Positions 39,131 to 50,013 of a stretch of DNA of 64,000 nt are shown here, one piece after another. Origin of the DNA: Lactarius indigo (lineage: Eukaryota; Basidiomycota; Agaricomycetes; Russulales; Russulaceae). The stretch is taken from positions 496,001 to 560,000 of the forward strand of contig JAFKAC010000030.1 of NCBI GenBank assembly GCA_025766275.1, given 5' to 3'. The translations under genes were made by a program, and so were the position numbers. Numbering within the stretch: the stretch's first letter is position 1; every line of letters starts with the position of its first letter. Below the pieces are notes generated by a model. That model was given only the letters and a program-made list of their open reading frames with translations. It was not told where the DNA came from and did no database searches.

Positions 39131-42100
39131 ATGACTGCTGCCTCATCCTCTTCATCTTCCGCATCGCCCTCCACTTCCGCACCCACTCCTGGCCCATCGC
39201 AAACCATCGAACAACTCCCTGCCAACATCCCTCGTCTTGAACCGGATGGCTCCAACTGGGCCATATTCCTTATTCATTTCCGGGAGGCGATGCAAGTAAC
39301 TCGCCGATGGGGTTTCTTCGACGGCTCCAACGCGAAGCCACGGCCGAAAGACCCTCTCAACCCCACCGATGAGGAGAACGCCGCCGCGGAAAAGTGGAAC
39401 TACGACGATCTAGTCGCGCAGTATCTACTATCCCAACGACTCCCGGATTCAACGGTCGTTCGCATGGGTGCGTACCCGACCGCCCACCTTCGTTGGGGAC
39501 GGGTCTGCGATGAGTTTACCGCCAAGAGTGTCTACGCGCAAAACGATCTCGAGAACAGTTTCTACGAGATGCGTTGCCCCAGAGGAGGCGATGTCCGCGC
39601 TTTCCTGACGAGCGTGCGACTCAAGCGCGAAGAGCTTGTAGCCGCCGGTGTTCCCATCACACAAAAGGAATACCAGCGAACGGTACTCAAAGGTATCCCG
39701 GAAGAGCTCGCGCGCTTCGCGGCGGGTATCCTCTCTTCCGCTCGCCTCATCCACCACGTCACCACCGTCGACACTGAGTCACTCATCGATCACATTTGCG
39801 AAGAGGCCGATCGTTTGAAGAACCGTCGGGCAAAGTCTCACCCAAACCAGTCCGGGGCCAAGTCACAAGCCGCCGGAGACGAAGCTCTCGCAGCTACGGG
39901 GTCCGAGAGCAGAAAACGGCGCCGCAAGGGCAAATGCCACAATTGTGGCAAGCCAGGTCACTGGGCGCGGGAATGTCGATCTCCCAAGAAGGAGGAGAAG
40001 CCAGGCAACGAAGCACAGAAACCGGAGACGAAGCCTGTCGGGTCGGCGAACGCTGTCGCGACCCACGACGAGGACGTCGACGAGTGCTGGGTCGTGGATC
40101 TCACTCCGGAGGCATCAGACTCGGGGAGTGTCGCCCTCATTGACGAGAGCGACTGGCTGTACGAAGAGCCAAACGACGAAGTCGCAGCGGCTGCAACTGC
40201 GCCTACCAGCAGCAACAGGGGGGAACGCGTCGAGTTATACGACTCGGGCGCAACACGGCACATCTCCCCCTACAAATCCGATTTCGCCACCTACACCGTC
40301 CTCGATCCCCCAGTTTACCTCAATGCCGCGAACCAACAAAAGTTCCCAGCCATTGGCACCGGCACCCTCGCCATACACGCGCCCAACGGCAGCGCCGAAT
40401 CTATTATCACCCTCGCTGACGTGCTCCATGCGCCGGCCGTCGGATACACCTTGGTATCGATCGGCGCGCTGGACAAGAAGGGCTACCGCACCACCATTGG
40501 TGACGGCCACCTCGAGCTGTACGCTCCAGCGGGCGGGCGCATCGCGCGCATTCCGCAAACAGACCGCGGCCTGTACCGCATCACCCACCCCGTCGAATCA
40601 GCCCACTCTGTCGAGACCATCTCGGTCATGGAGCTACACCGCCGAATGGGCCACATCGCGCCAGCCAGCGCACGCGCTCTCGTCGAGAAGAAACTCGTCA
40701 CAGGGATCAAACTGGATCCCGACTCACGAGAGGCGGAGTGCGACGCATGCATCTTCGCGCGTGCAACCCGCAAGCCCGTTCCGAAAATGCGAGTGGGGCC
40801 CCAAGCTCAACGATTCGGCGAGGAGGTGCACACAGACGTGTGGGGACCGTCCCCCGTCACTACTCGACGCGGGTGCAGATACTTCATCACTTTCACGGAT
40901 GACGCCACCCGCTACACCGTCACTTACGTCCTGCGCACAAAAGCAGAGGCCCTCGGCGCGTACAAGGCGTTCGAGGCGTGGGCACTCGCGCAACAGTATT
41001 GCGCCGCCATCAAAGTCCTTCGATCGGACCGCGGCGGCGAATACCTCAGCGAGGCGTTCGACCAGCACCTCCAAGCAGCCGGTACTGCACGTCGCCTAAC
41101 CGTGCACGACACCCCTCAACTTAACGGCGTCGCCGAACGCCTGAACCGAACGCTCGTTGAGCGCATTCGGGCGTTCACCCACACGAGCGGCCTCCCCAAA
41201 TTCCTCTGGGGCGAGGCGCTGCGGCACGCCACGTGGCTGAAAAACCGCACAGCGACACGCGCCCTCGACGGCCTGACGCCTTACCAGGCTCTGCTCGGAC
41301 GCGCACCCGACCTCTCGGGCTTGCAGCGATGGGGCACGACGATGTGGGTACACGACGCGGACGGCAGCAAGCTGGATGCACGCGCACGGGAGGGCCGTTG
41401 GCTCGGTTTCGACACCGAGTCACACGCGCACAAAGTGTATTTCCCAGCCACGCGCAAAGTTACGACTGAGCGCAACGTGTATTTCAGCACGGCACAGCAG
41501 CTCGAGGGGGAGGAACTTGTGATTCCTGGTACGGAAGGCGAGCAGCGTGCCGCGCGACCAACCCCCTCAACTCCTACCTCTCCACCTCCTCTCACACCCA
41601 TCAAGACCCTCGCGCAGCGCGCGCTGAGCTCCTCATCACCTCCCTCACCACTCACACCCCTCTCGGAGTCGTCAACCACCTCGGCATCCGAAGATGTGGA
41701 CGGCGACGACGAAGCCGACCCGTGGAGGACCCCACGGCCGAAACGGAATCGTAAGCCCTCGCGCACCCTTCGCGATTTGCTGAACGGCGCGGGCGTGACA
41801 TCTGCACGCCGCTCTGACCCGCAGGTCGCCGTCGGACTCCAATTGCCGGGTGGATTCGATGAAGTCGAAGAAACAGGGGGAGTGTGGTCCGTCGACGCAG
41901 CGTTCGCCGCACTCGAGGACTCTGGCTGGCTCGAGCACGTTCTCGCCGCCGAGACCGCAGAGGCGGAGGCCCTCGAGCCACGAACGCTCGCCGAGGCAAA
42001 GCGCCGCCCAGACTGGCCCTTCTGGGAGAAGGCCATCACCGAGGAGCTCGCCACGCTCAACGCGGCCGGCACTTGGCGCCTGGAAGAAGCACCACCCGGA

Positions 42101-42210
42101 GCCAACGTCATAGGCTCGAAGTGGGTCTTCAAGGCGAAGAAGGACGCCGCGGGGAGCATCGCCCGCTACAAGGCGAGGCTTGTCGCCCAAGGCTTTTCGC
42201 AGATCGACGG
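39131..42210 (+). CDS. gag-pol: CopB Gag-Pol, N-terminal part up to early reverse transcriptase
   Basis: Frame from ATG 39131. Gag with LEPDGSNWAIFLIHFREAM and knuckle CHNCGKPGHWAREC near 39936. Protease LYDSGATRHIS near 40237. Integrase zinc site (HRRMGH...CDACIF), then HTDVWGP, RSDRGGEY and the E of GVAERLNR. Reverse transcriptase begins with WEKAITEELATLNA and stops at ARLVAQGFSQIDG, where ChrB2 enters; codon GGT is split. The rest is at 50014-51346. Strong GC bias at third positions sets it apart from CopA. Confidence 0.95.
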
Positions 42211-42717
42211 TGTTACGCTCCACCGGCGTTAGTCCGACTTGGACTGGAAGAAGGCGTAATCGACTTAGCAAAAGTTGGGCGAATGGGGATCACGTGTCAA
42301 CCCAACGCGAGCTGAACAGGGGCACCTCGGCACACACTGCAGCGAAAGTGAAGAAGTGCTATCCCTTGGTGGATAGAAGTGGAAGCACACTTAGTCCGAG
42401 ACTAAGGCAGACAAGAGACGAGTCAAATGGTGGATTGAAGAAGACCAAGATGGGGACTCTTGGTCTTCTGAGTCGACTACTTATACAGATACGCGCGGGC
42501 TTTAAAGCGCCGCTGGAATGATAGCTAACCAATAGCGTAACTAGCTCGAACCCTAGTACAGCTATCCTAGGAATGAGTCATACATGAGTCACAATCACGT
42601 GTGAGCTACTATGCTGACTGATACGATGTAAGAGTCCATGACTAATACTGCTGTCGGACCGTAGTCATAACCGGTCATGAGTCATATACAACGAGTCGTC
42701 AAGTCCGTACCGTAACA
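42211..42717 (-). repeat. ChrB2 3' LTR
   Basis: 507 bp, TG...CA; appears identical to 49502-50008. Confidence 0.95.
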
Positions 42718-42750
42718 TCACCCCCTTTTCAGGAGTGAGGCCCACCTCAC

Positions 42751-45700
42751 TTAGTCCGCTACCGATTCCTGCCTCATCTTCTCCGCTTCGTCCTCCATCC
42801 GTGCTAATATGTTAGCGCGCTCGAGTCGGTAAAGACTGTCCTTTTTGTCGTCAGCCACCATTGCCCTCTCCATCTGCAACTGCCGAATCCTTTTCTCCAA
42901 TTGGTCTTCGGCAAATGCGAATTGCCGGAATCGGCGTAATTCTTGAATGAGGGTGACATCCCCAATACGCATAAGCAGTAAGTCGGTGGGGTGTCGATCG
43001 CGGAGCATGAAATACTCCTCGTGTGGGATGAATGCGCGGTTGTTCTTGGGCAGATGGGGAGTGGCGTAAAGGGGTTTACCGTAAAGGAAACCCGATCCCG
43101 GAGCTAATCCGAGTACGAAGGGGTCTCCTCCTCGGATAACCTGTACGTGAGTTGCTTGTACCGTCGGTCCGTTGGGGAGTTTGATCGGGAACGGAATGTA
43201 ATCGGGTCCTCGATTGACCCGGAACCCCTCAGGGACGACGGCCCTGGTTGCTGGGTCTCGTTCCCCCATTGGTGTATAACGAGCCGCTTGTGCCACGGCG
43301 ACTCGTCCTCGGTGTAGAGGCCCCCCCGCTGCGTCGACGAGGTAGGGAGTGGCGGCTGGATCTTCAGCGTAGAATTCATGATTAAGGAATGCGTGCCTGA
43401 TGGGGTAATGGTCTCTAAGCTCGTCTTCATCCTCATCTTCGTCCAGTACTCCCTTCGCTCCTTCATCATTCGGCGTCGGCAGGCGGCGATATGCAGTTGC
43501 TCCCGCTGCCACTGCGCCGCCGTCTCCTTCCATTCTTGTTCGTACTTCTCCATGGCGCTGGGTGGCTTCACTGCGCGGGACAGCTGCTTGAAGCCGAAAG
43601 AGCTCGTCTTCCGTGAGGAAGACTTCGGGCTCACCGGTGTTGGGGTTTGTGAGGGCGTACATTGGCGGCGGAGGTGTTGGTTGAGTTGTTGCCGGATCGT
43701 CGTCGAGAGTTCCCTGTACGGGCATAGGGAATCGTTGCAGTGTCTGGTGCAATTCTTCACCAGTGATAGGGCCGTCGTCCTCATGCTGCACGGAGGGACG
43801 GCTTCCTCCCGTAGTTCTAGTGGTTGTGGCGTTGTTGGTGGAGTCGGGGTCAACAAGCGTGGCGGAGGAGTCGTTGATGAGGGTAGAGAGGAGTGCGAGC
43901 TGGTCATTGCGTCGAGTAGAAGACATAGAATGGATGGGAGATAGAGACTTATCGCGACAAGAAGCTGTCCTTATATGCGTTTCTCTGTCGGGATTGGAAT
44001 TTTTGAAGTCCCGAACGGCCTCGTCGGCAAATACGTCATCCTTATCTATCCATTGATTGTCTGAGTCAGGATAGCCCTTCCATTTGACAAGATACTGAAG
44101 TCGACGTCTTCTGCCGAACCGCCGTGAGTCTAGAATCTTCTCGACTTCATATTCTTCTTCGTTATCGACCAAATCAGGTGGTGGGCGCTGATAGTTTGGT
44201 CCGTGCGTGGGTGTCTCGCGATAAGGTGTGAGAAGATCTATGTGGAAAACATCATGGATGCTCCACTGCGTGGGAAGTTCGAGGCGATAGTTGACAGGGG
44301 ACATCACCTGGATGACCTTAAACGGTCCATGGCGCTTTGCGGCTAATTTCGCGGTTGGTTGATGGGTCCGTAAGTGACGTCCTTCTAGCCACACGAGGTC
44401 TCCTTCTTTGAACCTGGGCGTATCTTTGTGTTTAACCCATGACTTTTGCGCCCGTAGCATGCATGAAAAGGCACGCTGTCGTGCCTGTTTGAATTGGTCT
44501 ATCCTCAACGACACTTGTGGGATAGGGGAAGGTCTATCGGTCCAATCAGCGCGAGGATTGAACCCTGATAAGAGGAAGAAGGGGGACTCTCGTGTAGTTT
44601 CGTTGGGCCAGTTGTTATGCGTGAATTCTGCCATAGGTAGATAGCGGACCCAGTCGTCTTGCCGCTCATTTACCCAGAAACGGAGATATTGTTCTAGCCA
44701 TTGATTTGTGCGTTCTGATTGGCCGTCGGTTCTGGGATGATAGGCGGTTGAGATATTTTGACTGATGCCGAGGATTTTACATATCTCTCGCATAAACTTG
44801 GATGCGAAGCGGGGATCTCGGTCACTGATAACGCGCGAGGGGAGTCCGAATCGTGGGAAGACATGGGAGACGTACAGGGCAGCCGTTCCTTCGGCTGTTA
44901 TTTCTTCATTACAAGGGATGAAAATAGCAGCTTTGGTGCAATCATGATCTGTTACCGTGAGAATGGAGTCGTAACCGCGAGAGACGGGGAGTTTGGTAAT
45001 AAAGTCCACCGCAATAGTCTCGAATGGTAGGGCTTCCGGTTTAGGGTAGATAGGTTGTAGGGGTGCTCTGATTGGTCGGAGATTGACTTTGTGCCGTTGA
45101 CATTCCGCACAGCCCTTGACATAATCGGTGACATCGTTCTTCATTTGCGGCCACCAGTAGTGCCGTTCAGTGAGTTGAAGAGTGCGTTTGATACCTGGGT
45201 GGCCATAGACAGGGGAGTCATGATGAGCGGCAATAATGGTGCGTTTGTCGTGAATACCGCCGGTGACCACTCGGCGTCCGTCTTTATACCATGTCCCTTC
45301 GATGTCTTTTAGCTTGTGAGCGTCAACCCACGGTTTCAACTTAGCTGTATCTTGTTCGTAGATGGGGTGTTCCGGCGTCATTTCCACCGGTAGGATCTCT
45401 GGTCTCCAGTGTGGATGTCGCGGTTGTTCTAGTGTGGTAGCGCGTGCGAAGACACTTTCTGGTAATACCGTTACTCCTTCGTTGTCATTTTCTCCTTGGT
45501 CATAATCTGGTCTTCGTGATAGTGCATCGGCGCGGCCGTTAGAAGTCCCTTTTATGTGGTGAATTTCGAAATCGTATTCCGAAAGTTCGAGTACTTCCCT
45601 GGCTACACGCCTACTAATCTTTTGTGGTGATTTCCAGTATTGTAAATTGAGGTGGTCCGAAAATACTTTGATTTTGTGAGGGGACCCTGCTAAAAGGGGT

Positions 45701-47556
45701 CTCCAATGACGAAAGGCTTTGACGATTGCCAGGAGTTCGAGGTCGTATATGTCGTAGTTACGTTCGGCTTCGTTGAGGGTGGACGAATAGTAACCAATAG
45801 GATGTCGCTTGCCATCTGCTTTGCGCTGGAGGAGAACGGCTCCAGTGGCGAATCCAGATGCGTCAACTTCTAGTTCGAATTGTTGTGTGAGATCAGGGTG
45901 CGCGAGAACAGGTTCGCTAGTGACGAGGGTTTTGAGGTCTTGGAATGCCTTTTCCTCTTCGGTTCCCCAGTGCCATTCGGTGTCCTTGCGGGTGAGTTTG
46001 TTGAGTGGGCGTGCTTTGGTCGCGAAACCTCGTATGAAAGGGCGGTAAAAATTGCAAAAACCGAGAAAAGAGCGGACGTCCTTAACCTTGGTTGGCGTGG
46101 GCCAATCTTTAATGCCCGAAATTTTGACAGGGTCCATGCGTGTCACCCCCTTTTCAAGGATTACCCCCAGGTAATCCATACGCGGGGAGTGGAAGAGGCA
46201 TTTCTCGAGCTTGTAATACAGGTCATGTTCCGCGGATACGCGGAGAACGTCTTTTACTGCCTCGATGTGATCTGATAAGGAGTGAGCAAGACCTGTGGCG
46301 ATGCCGATGTCGTCCATGTAGACCCGAATAACTGTGCCGCGTTTCTCGTGTTTTGCGATGATGTCCCTGAAGATGAAATTCATCATAGTCTGGAACGTTG
46401 CCGGGGAATTGGTTAGGCCGAAAAACATCACCGTTGGTTCGAATAGTCCGTATCGCGTTTTAAACGCCGCCTTTTCCTCGTCTCCCTCCTTGATGCGTAT
46501 GTTGTTGTATCCCCATCTTACGTCGAGCTTGGTATAGATATGGGCGTTACTGAGGTCGGTGATAAGGTCAGAGATGAGAGGGAGTGGGTACTGATTGCGG
46601 ATGGTGACAGCGTTGATTTTTCGGTAGTCCTGAACGGGCCGCAACTTACCATCCTTCTTTTTAATGAAAAAGAAGGATGAGGCGTATGGAGATTTAGAGG
46701 GTCGTATGTATCCCTTTTTCAGTTGTTCATCGATCCATTCGCGCAGTTTCTTGTCCTCGTCCTGAGTCATGGGGTATATTTTACAATCGATGGCGTCAGC
46801 TGTCCCTGGTTTGAACTCGATGGCATGATCCCAAGGCCTGCTAGGCGGAAACCTGTCCGATGCCTCTTCACTAAAGAGACGTTCAAATTCGCGGTATTCA
46901 GGGGGTAACTCAGCTTTCGTAACGTATTGCTGAGCTGCAATGGCGAGGTCAGTGGCGGTGGCTCTAATTCGACACCCTTCTTCAAATTGTTGTCGTTGTT
47001 CGTCTGTGATAACACAAGAATGCACAACTTCATAGTCGTCGTTTTGAGAAGTGGCCGCCGCAATTGTTGTCGTTTTGAGATAAGGATTGGTTGAGCGAAT
47101 GACGATGGGAAGCATATCCTCGTGGATGGCGGCTTGTGACCATTTGATGTGTGGATCGTAAATAGCGAGCCAGGGGTATCCTAGCACGATGTCTTCGTTG
47201 CCGATGTCGGTGATAAGGAAGCGTATTTCCTTGTGAATTCCTTTAGTTTGGACATCAACGTCTGTATAATGGGTAATACGCCCCGATTTGTTTTCAGTGT
47301 TATCAATATTCCATATTTTCTTTGGGACATCGAGTAATTTGGTCCCAAGTCCCATCCTCTTGGCGAACGATGGTTTCATAAAGCAGTGGGTTGCTCCTGA
47401 ATCAACTAGAGCGCGTATGTCGGCCATTGCGTAACTGGTGCGAATCGATACTGGAACTCTCATAGAACGATAGCGAGTCATGATTACACTGTTACAATTA
47501 ACTGCCCTCACCCAGGCCGATGGGTTCAGGCGTCCTGAAAACCCTCCTTTTTCCAT
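42751..47556 (-). CDS. pol: ChrB2 Pol with conserved domain after the chromodomain
   Basis: 1601 codons. Protease VDSGATHCF; reverse transcriptase YMDD; RNase H VDASGFATGA; integrase zinc site HGHPGIKRT...CAECQ, then core with AVDFITKLP, ISDRDPRF and GQSERTN; GPY/F module; chromodomain YLVKWKGYPDSDNQW near 44060-44170. The last about 220 residues (about 43430-42760) align with ChrB1, e.g. DPFVLG, FLYGKPLYATPHL, SLYRLERANI. The region between chromodomain and this domain is Thr/Asp/Pro-rich and not conserved. Entry is by -1 shift from gag; ATG 47556 exists but lies before the slip site. Confidence 0.95.
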   Translation of the reverse strand: MEKGGFSGRLNPSAWVRAVNCNSVIMTRYRSMRVPVSIRTSYAMADIRALVDSGATHCFMKPSFAKRMGLGTKLLDVPKKIWNIDNTENKSGRITHYTDVDVQTKGIHKEIRFLITDIGNEDIVLGYPWLAIYDPHIKWSQAAIHEDMLPIVIRSTNPYLKTTTIAAATSQNDDYEVVHSCVITDEQRQQFEEGCRIRATATDLAIAAQQYVTKAELPPEYREFERLFSEEASDRFPPSRPWDHAIEFKPGTADAIDCKIYPMTQDEDKKLREWIDEQLKKGYIRPSKSPYASSFFFIKKKDGKLRPVQDYRKINAVTIRNQYPLPLISDLITDLSNAHIYTKLDVRWGYNNIRIKEGDEEKAAFKTRYGLFEPTVMFFGLTNSPATFQTMMNFIFRDIIAKHEKRGTVIRVYMDDIGIATGLAHSLSDHIEAVKDVLRVSAEHDLYYKLEKCLFHSPRMDYLGVILEKGVTRMDPVKISGIKDWPTPTKVKDVRSFLGFCNFYRPFIRGFATKARPLNKLTRKDTEWHWGTEEEKAFQDLKTLVTSEPVLAHPDLTQQFELEVDASGFATGAVLLQRKADGKRHPIGYYSSTLNEAERNYDIYDLELLAIVKAFRHWRPLLAGSPHKIKVFSDHLNLQYWKSPQKISRRVAREVLELSEYDFEIHHIKGTSNGRADALSRRPDYDQGENDNEGVTVLPESVFARATTLEQPRHPHWRPEILPVEMTPEHPIYEQDTAKLKPWVDAHKLKDIEGTWYKDGRRVVTGGIHDKRTIIAAHHDSPVYGHPGIKRTLQLTERHYWWPQMKNDVTDYVKGCAECQRHKVNLRPIRAPLQPIYPKPEALPFETIAVDFITKLPVSRGYDSILTVTDHDCTKAAIFIPCNEEITAEGTAALYVSHVFPRFGLPSRVISDRDPRFASKFMREICKILGISQNISTAYHPRTDGQSERTNQWLEQYLRFWVNERQDDWVRYLPMAEFTHNNWPNETTRESPFFLLSGFNPRADWTDRPSPIPQVSLRIDQFKQARQRAFSCMLRAQKSWVKHKDTPRFKEGDLVWLEGRHLRTHQPTAKLAAKRHGPFKVIQVMSPVNYRLELPTQWSIHDVFHIDLLTPYRETPTHGPNYQRPPPDLVDNEEEYEVEKILDSRRFGRRRRLQYLVKWKGYPDSDNQWIDKDDVFADEAVRDFKNSNPDRETHIRTASCRDKSLSPIHSMSSTRRNDQLALLSTLINDSSATLVDPDSTNNATTTRTTGGSRPSVQHEDDGPITGEELHQTLQRFPMPVQGTLDDDPATTQPTPPPPMYALTNPNTGEPEVFLTEDELFRLQAAVPRSEATQRHGEVRTRMEGDGGAVAAGATAYRRLPTPNDEGAKGVLDEDEDEDELRDHYPIRHAFLNHEFYAEDPAATPYLVDAAGGPLHRGRVAVAQAARYTPMGERDPATRAVVPEGFRVNRGPDYIPFPIKLPNGPTVQATHVQVIRGGDPFVLGLAPGSGFLYGKPLYATPHLPKNNRAFIPHEEYFMLRDRHPTDLLLMRIGDVTLIQELRRFRQFAFAEDQLEKRIRQLQMERAMVADDKKDSLYRLERANILARMEDEAEKMRQESVAD

Positions 47557-49481
47557 AATTGTTGGAGGATAATGTCTTTTACGTCGTCTGATTCTCCGGC
47601 TACTCCATTAAGCCAATCACTGGCGCGCTGTTGAGGGGGTACCTCTTGGACCGCCCTGGTAGCGACTTCCGGTTCTTGCTGATGATAGTCGGTGTCGATA
47701 TACCGACTGGTCGATGCTTGGGGTTGATATCCCCCTCGTGGTTCTCTACAATCGCGGGCCATATGTCCGTCCTTTCTACAGTTATAACACGTGACTGGCC
47801 TTGGGTTATTACGTCCTCCTCCTCGTTGGAGGAATCCTCCTCTCGGTCGGTATGGGGGACGAGGAGCGAGTATGTCCTCAGCTCCTGCAAGTCGCCCTCG
47901 AATTCGGTCTGCCGAGGTATCCATGGCGTTCGGATCTCGCAAATTCCTTGGTTGCCATGAACTCCTTGGTGGTCCCTGCCATTGTCGTTGTTGTCGTGGT
48001 CTTCCCTGCCCAGAGGGAACTCCCTTGTTCAACACCGCTTTAAGGTGAAGATACTGTTGTTGACGAGTGGTGGCTGCTTCTTTCCACTCGCGGTAGTTGC
48101 GGGGGTTATCAAGGGTGTAGACCTTTTCGTACAGGTCCTTGGGTAACCCGCTCGCGAATAAGTCGAGCGTTTGCGGATCGTCAAGCCTGTACTGAGCGCG
48201 GCGTATTAACTGTTCGAATTGGGTGCAATACTCATCTAGATTGCCCCCAATCATTTTGACTCCTTTCTTGAGCTCGTATTGAGCTTGTTCTTGTTCCATC
48301 GTATTGCGGAAGCGCTGCATAAAGCTGCGCGTGACTTCGTTCCATAACCCTTCGCTAGTTCGGAGTATGCCGGCTTGTATCTGGCCGTTAAGCCAGGTGA
48401 GCATTGCCAATACCCATTCGCTGACGTTAGCGCCTTTGATGTAAGATAGAAAAAGGAGGGCACGTCGATATGGAATGGCCATGATGCTTTCATCGGCATT
48501 CATGCCCCAGTAGACGTGCCATTGAGTAAGGAACGCCTCGACTTTGGCGCGTTCTCCGTCGAATACTGTGGGTGCTTCGCCAGCTAACTTGTTACTTGGA
48601 GGGGGAACGATAGGACCTGCACCTGGTAATCCTCCTCCCGGAGGTCCTCCTCCTGGAGGTCCGCCTGGGAATCCCCCAGGGAACCCCCCAAATCCGGGTT
48701 CTCGATATGGAGGTCCTCCTCCTCCTCCTGGTAAACCATTAGGAGGTCCTCCTCCTCCGCTGGGAGGGTCAGCGACATCGGGTCCGATTGCGCGATGGAG
48801 TGCTACGTCATCATCGGTCATTCGGTGACCGGTATAGGGATGGATGGGAGCTAGATTAGCTCTTGATTCTTCGGCGATGTGTCTTTGTTCTTCTAGGGCT
48901 ATTTGATCCCTTGCTTCCGTGGTAAGCTGCGGCTCTTCTTGCGTGATAGTGGCAGTTGCCATTGCGACTGCCGGGCTGTGAATGTGAATTACTTCGGGTT
49001 CGGGTTGGTGAATGGTAAGGGACTCAGTTCGCCGTATAATATGATCGCCAATTGCTCCTAGGCTGGCGTCTTCTGCTGGTGTTGTTCCTCTGCTTGGTGA
49101 TTGACTTTCTGATGCTTCTTCTCCGCTAACCCCTTCGTCTGTATGTTCTTGTGCTTGTCCGTCAATAGGACCGTAATCCGCGCGGCTGTTAAGCTCTCGC
49201 GCGTCGATGTCGCAATTGTAGTTTCTCCCTGCTGGTCGTACGATGTCCCAGCGATGATCTATGGGGTTCCAAGTAACCTCGGTCCAACAAAGGTGGTCGA
49301 AATTGAACTCAACGGGTCGGAAACGGTTGGGACCGTTAAACTCTACGAAATACCCGGTGTCTTCTCCTCTTTCTCTCCACTGGGCCGCTCCTAAGAATCT
49401 TGTTGGTACGTTTCGGTCTCCTCGTCGTTCAATGTGGTAGGGACGGAAGGACGTCCACTGGTCTCTGGTCGAGTACGCCAC
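47526..49481 (-). CDS. gag: ChrB2 Gag with a non-AUG-initiated N-terminus
   Basis: Starts at GTG 49481 (context ATCGTGGC, A at -3, G at +4) if it follows ChrB1; the frame is open further back into the LTR but not as a conserved sequence. The first ATG after the predicted RNA start (49742) is 48962, in frame at codon 174, with G at -3 and +4. The 780 nt before it have no ATG in any frame. Conserved N-terminal domain, Gly/Pro-rich linker, capsid-like block (FLTQWHVYWGMNAD), CCHC knuckle CYNCRKDGHMARDC near 47780. Confidence 0.93.
   Translation of the reverse strand: MAYSTRDQWTSFRPYHIERRGDRNVPTRFLGAAQWRERGEDTGYFVEFNGPNRFRPVEFNFDHLCWTEVTWNPIDHRWDIVRPAGRNYNCDIDARELNSRADYGPIDGQAQEHTDEGVSGEEASESQSPSRGTTPAEDASLGAIGDHIIRRTESLTIHQPEPEVIHIHSPAVAMATATITQEEPQLTTEARDQIALEEQRHIAEESRANLAPIHPYTGHRMTDDDVALHRAIGPDVADPPSGGGGPPNGLPGGGGGPPYREPGFGGFPGGFPGGPPGGGPPGGGLPGAGPIVPPPSNKLAGEAPTVFDGERAKVEAFLTQWHVYWGMNADESIMAIPYRRALLFLSYIKGANVSEWVLAMLTWLNGQIQAGILRTSEGLWNEVTRSFMQRFRNTMEQEQAQYELKKGVKMIGGNLDEYCTQFEQLIRRAQYRLDDPQTLDLFASGLPKDLYEKVYTLDNPRNYREWKEAATTRQQQYLHLKAVLNKGVPSGQGRPRQQRQWQGPPRSSWQPRNLRDPNAMDTSADRIRGRLAGAEDILAPRPPYRPRGGFLQRGGGRNNPRPVTCYNCRKDGHMARDCREPRGGYQPQASTSRYIDTDYHQQEPEVATRAVQEVPPQQRASDWLNGVAGESDDVKDIILQQLWKKEGFQDA
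47538..47544 (-). promoter_or_regulatory. -1 frameshift site of ChrB2
   Basis: Sense GGGTTTT, gag codons GGT TTT, 12 bases before the gag stop, as in ChrB1. Confidence 0.75.
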
Positions 49482-49488
49482 GATGAGG

Positions 49489-49499
49489 ATCTTGGTCTT
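49489..49499 (-). promoter_or_regulatory. ChrB2 self-priming site
   Basis: Sense AAGACCAAGAT, two bases after the LTR, complementary to ATCTTGGTCTT starting at 49742, which is 34 bases after TATAAG (49776). Confidence 0.8.
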
Positions 49500-49501
49500 A
49501 A

Positions 49502-50008
49502 TGTTACGCTCCACCGGCGTTAGTCCGACTTGGACTGGAAGAAGGCGTAATCGACTTAGCAAAAGTTGGGCGAATGGGGATCACGTGTCAACCCAACGCG
49601 AGCTGAACAGGGGCACCTCGGCACACACTGCAGCGAAAGTGAAGAAGTGCTATCCCTTGGTGGATAGAAGTGGAAGCACACTTAGTCCGAGACTAAGGCA
49701 GACAAGAGACGAGTCAAATGGTGGATTGAAGAAGACCAAGATGGGGACTCTTGGTCTTCTGAGTCGACTACTTATACAGATACGCGCGGGCTTTAAAGCG
49801 CCGCTGGAATGATAGCTAACCAATAGCGTAACTAGCTCGAACCCTAGTACAGCTATCCTAGGAATGAGTCATACATGAGTCACAATCACGTGTGAGCTAC
49901 TATGCTGACTGATACGATGTAAGAGTCCATGACTAATACTGCTGTCGGACCGTAGTCATAACCGGTCATGAGTCATATACAACGAGTCGTCAAGTCCGTA
50001 CCGTAACA
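49502..50008 (-). repeat. ChrB2 5' LTR with promoter
   Basis: 507 bp. TATAAG at 49776, predicted RNA start at 49742 within an AAGACCAAGA/TCTTGGTCTT hairpin. Confidence 0.95.
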
Positions 50009-50013
50009 GACGG

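Larger units (their letters stand above)
42211..50008 (-). mobile_element. ChrB2, complete chromovirus nested in CopB
   Basis: 7,798 bp, minus strand, 507-bp LTRs that look identical, GACGG duplicated at 42206-42210 and 50009-50013. Same plan as ChrB1: self-priming site, gag with AUG-free N-terminus, GGGTTTT frameshift, pol with chromodomain and extra C-terminal domain, purine tract AAAAGGGGGTGA (complement of 42718-42729). No stop or frameshift seen. Confidence 0.96.

Noticed and set aside
39449..42271. Long minus-strand frames opposite CopB gag-pol
   Set aside because: Shadows produced by high third-position GC of CopB.
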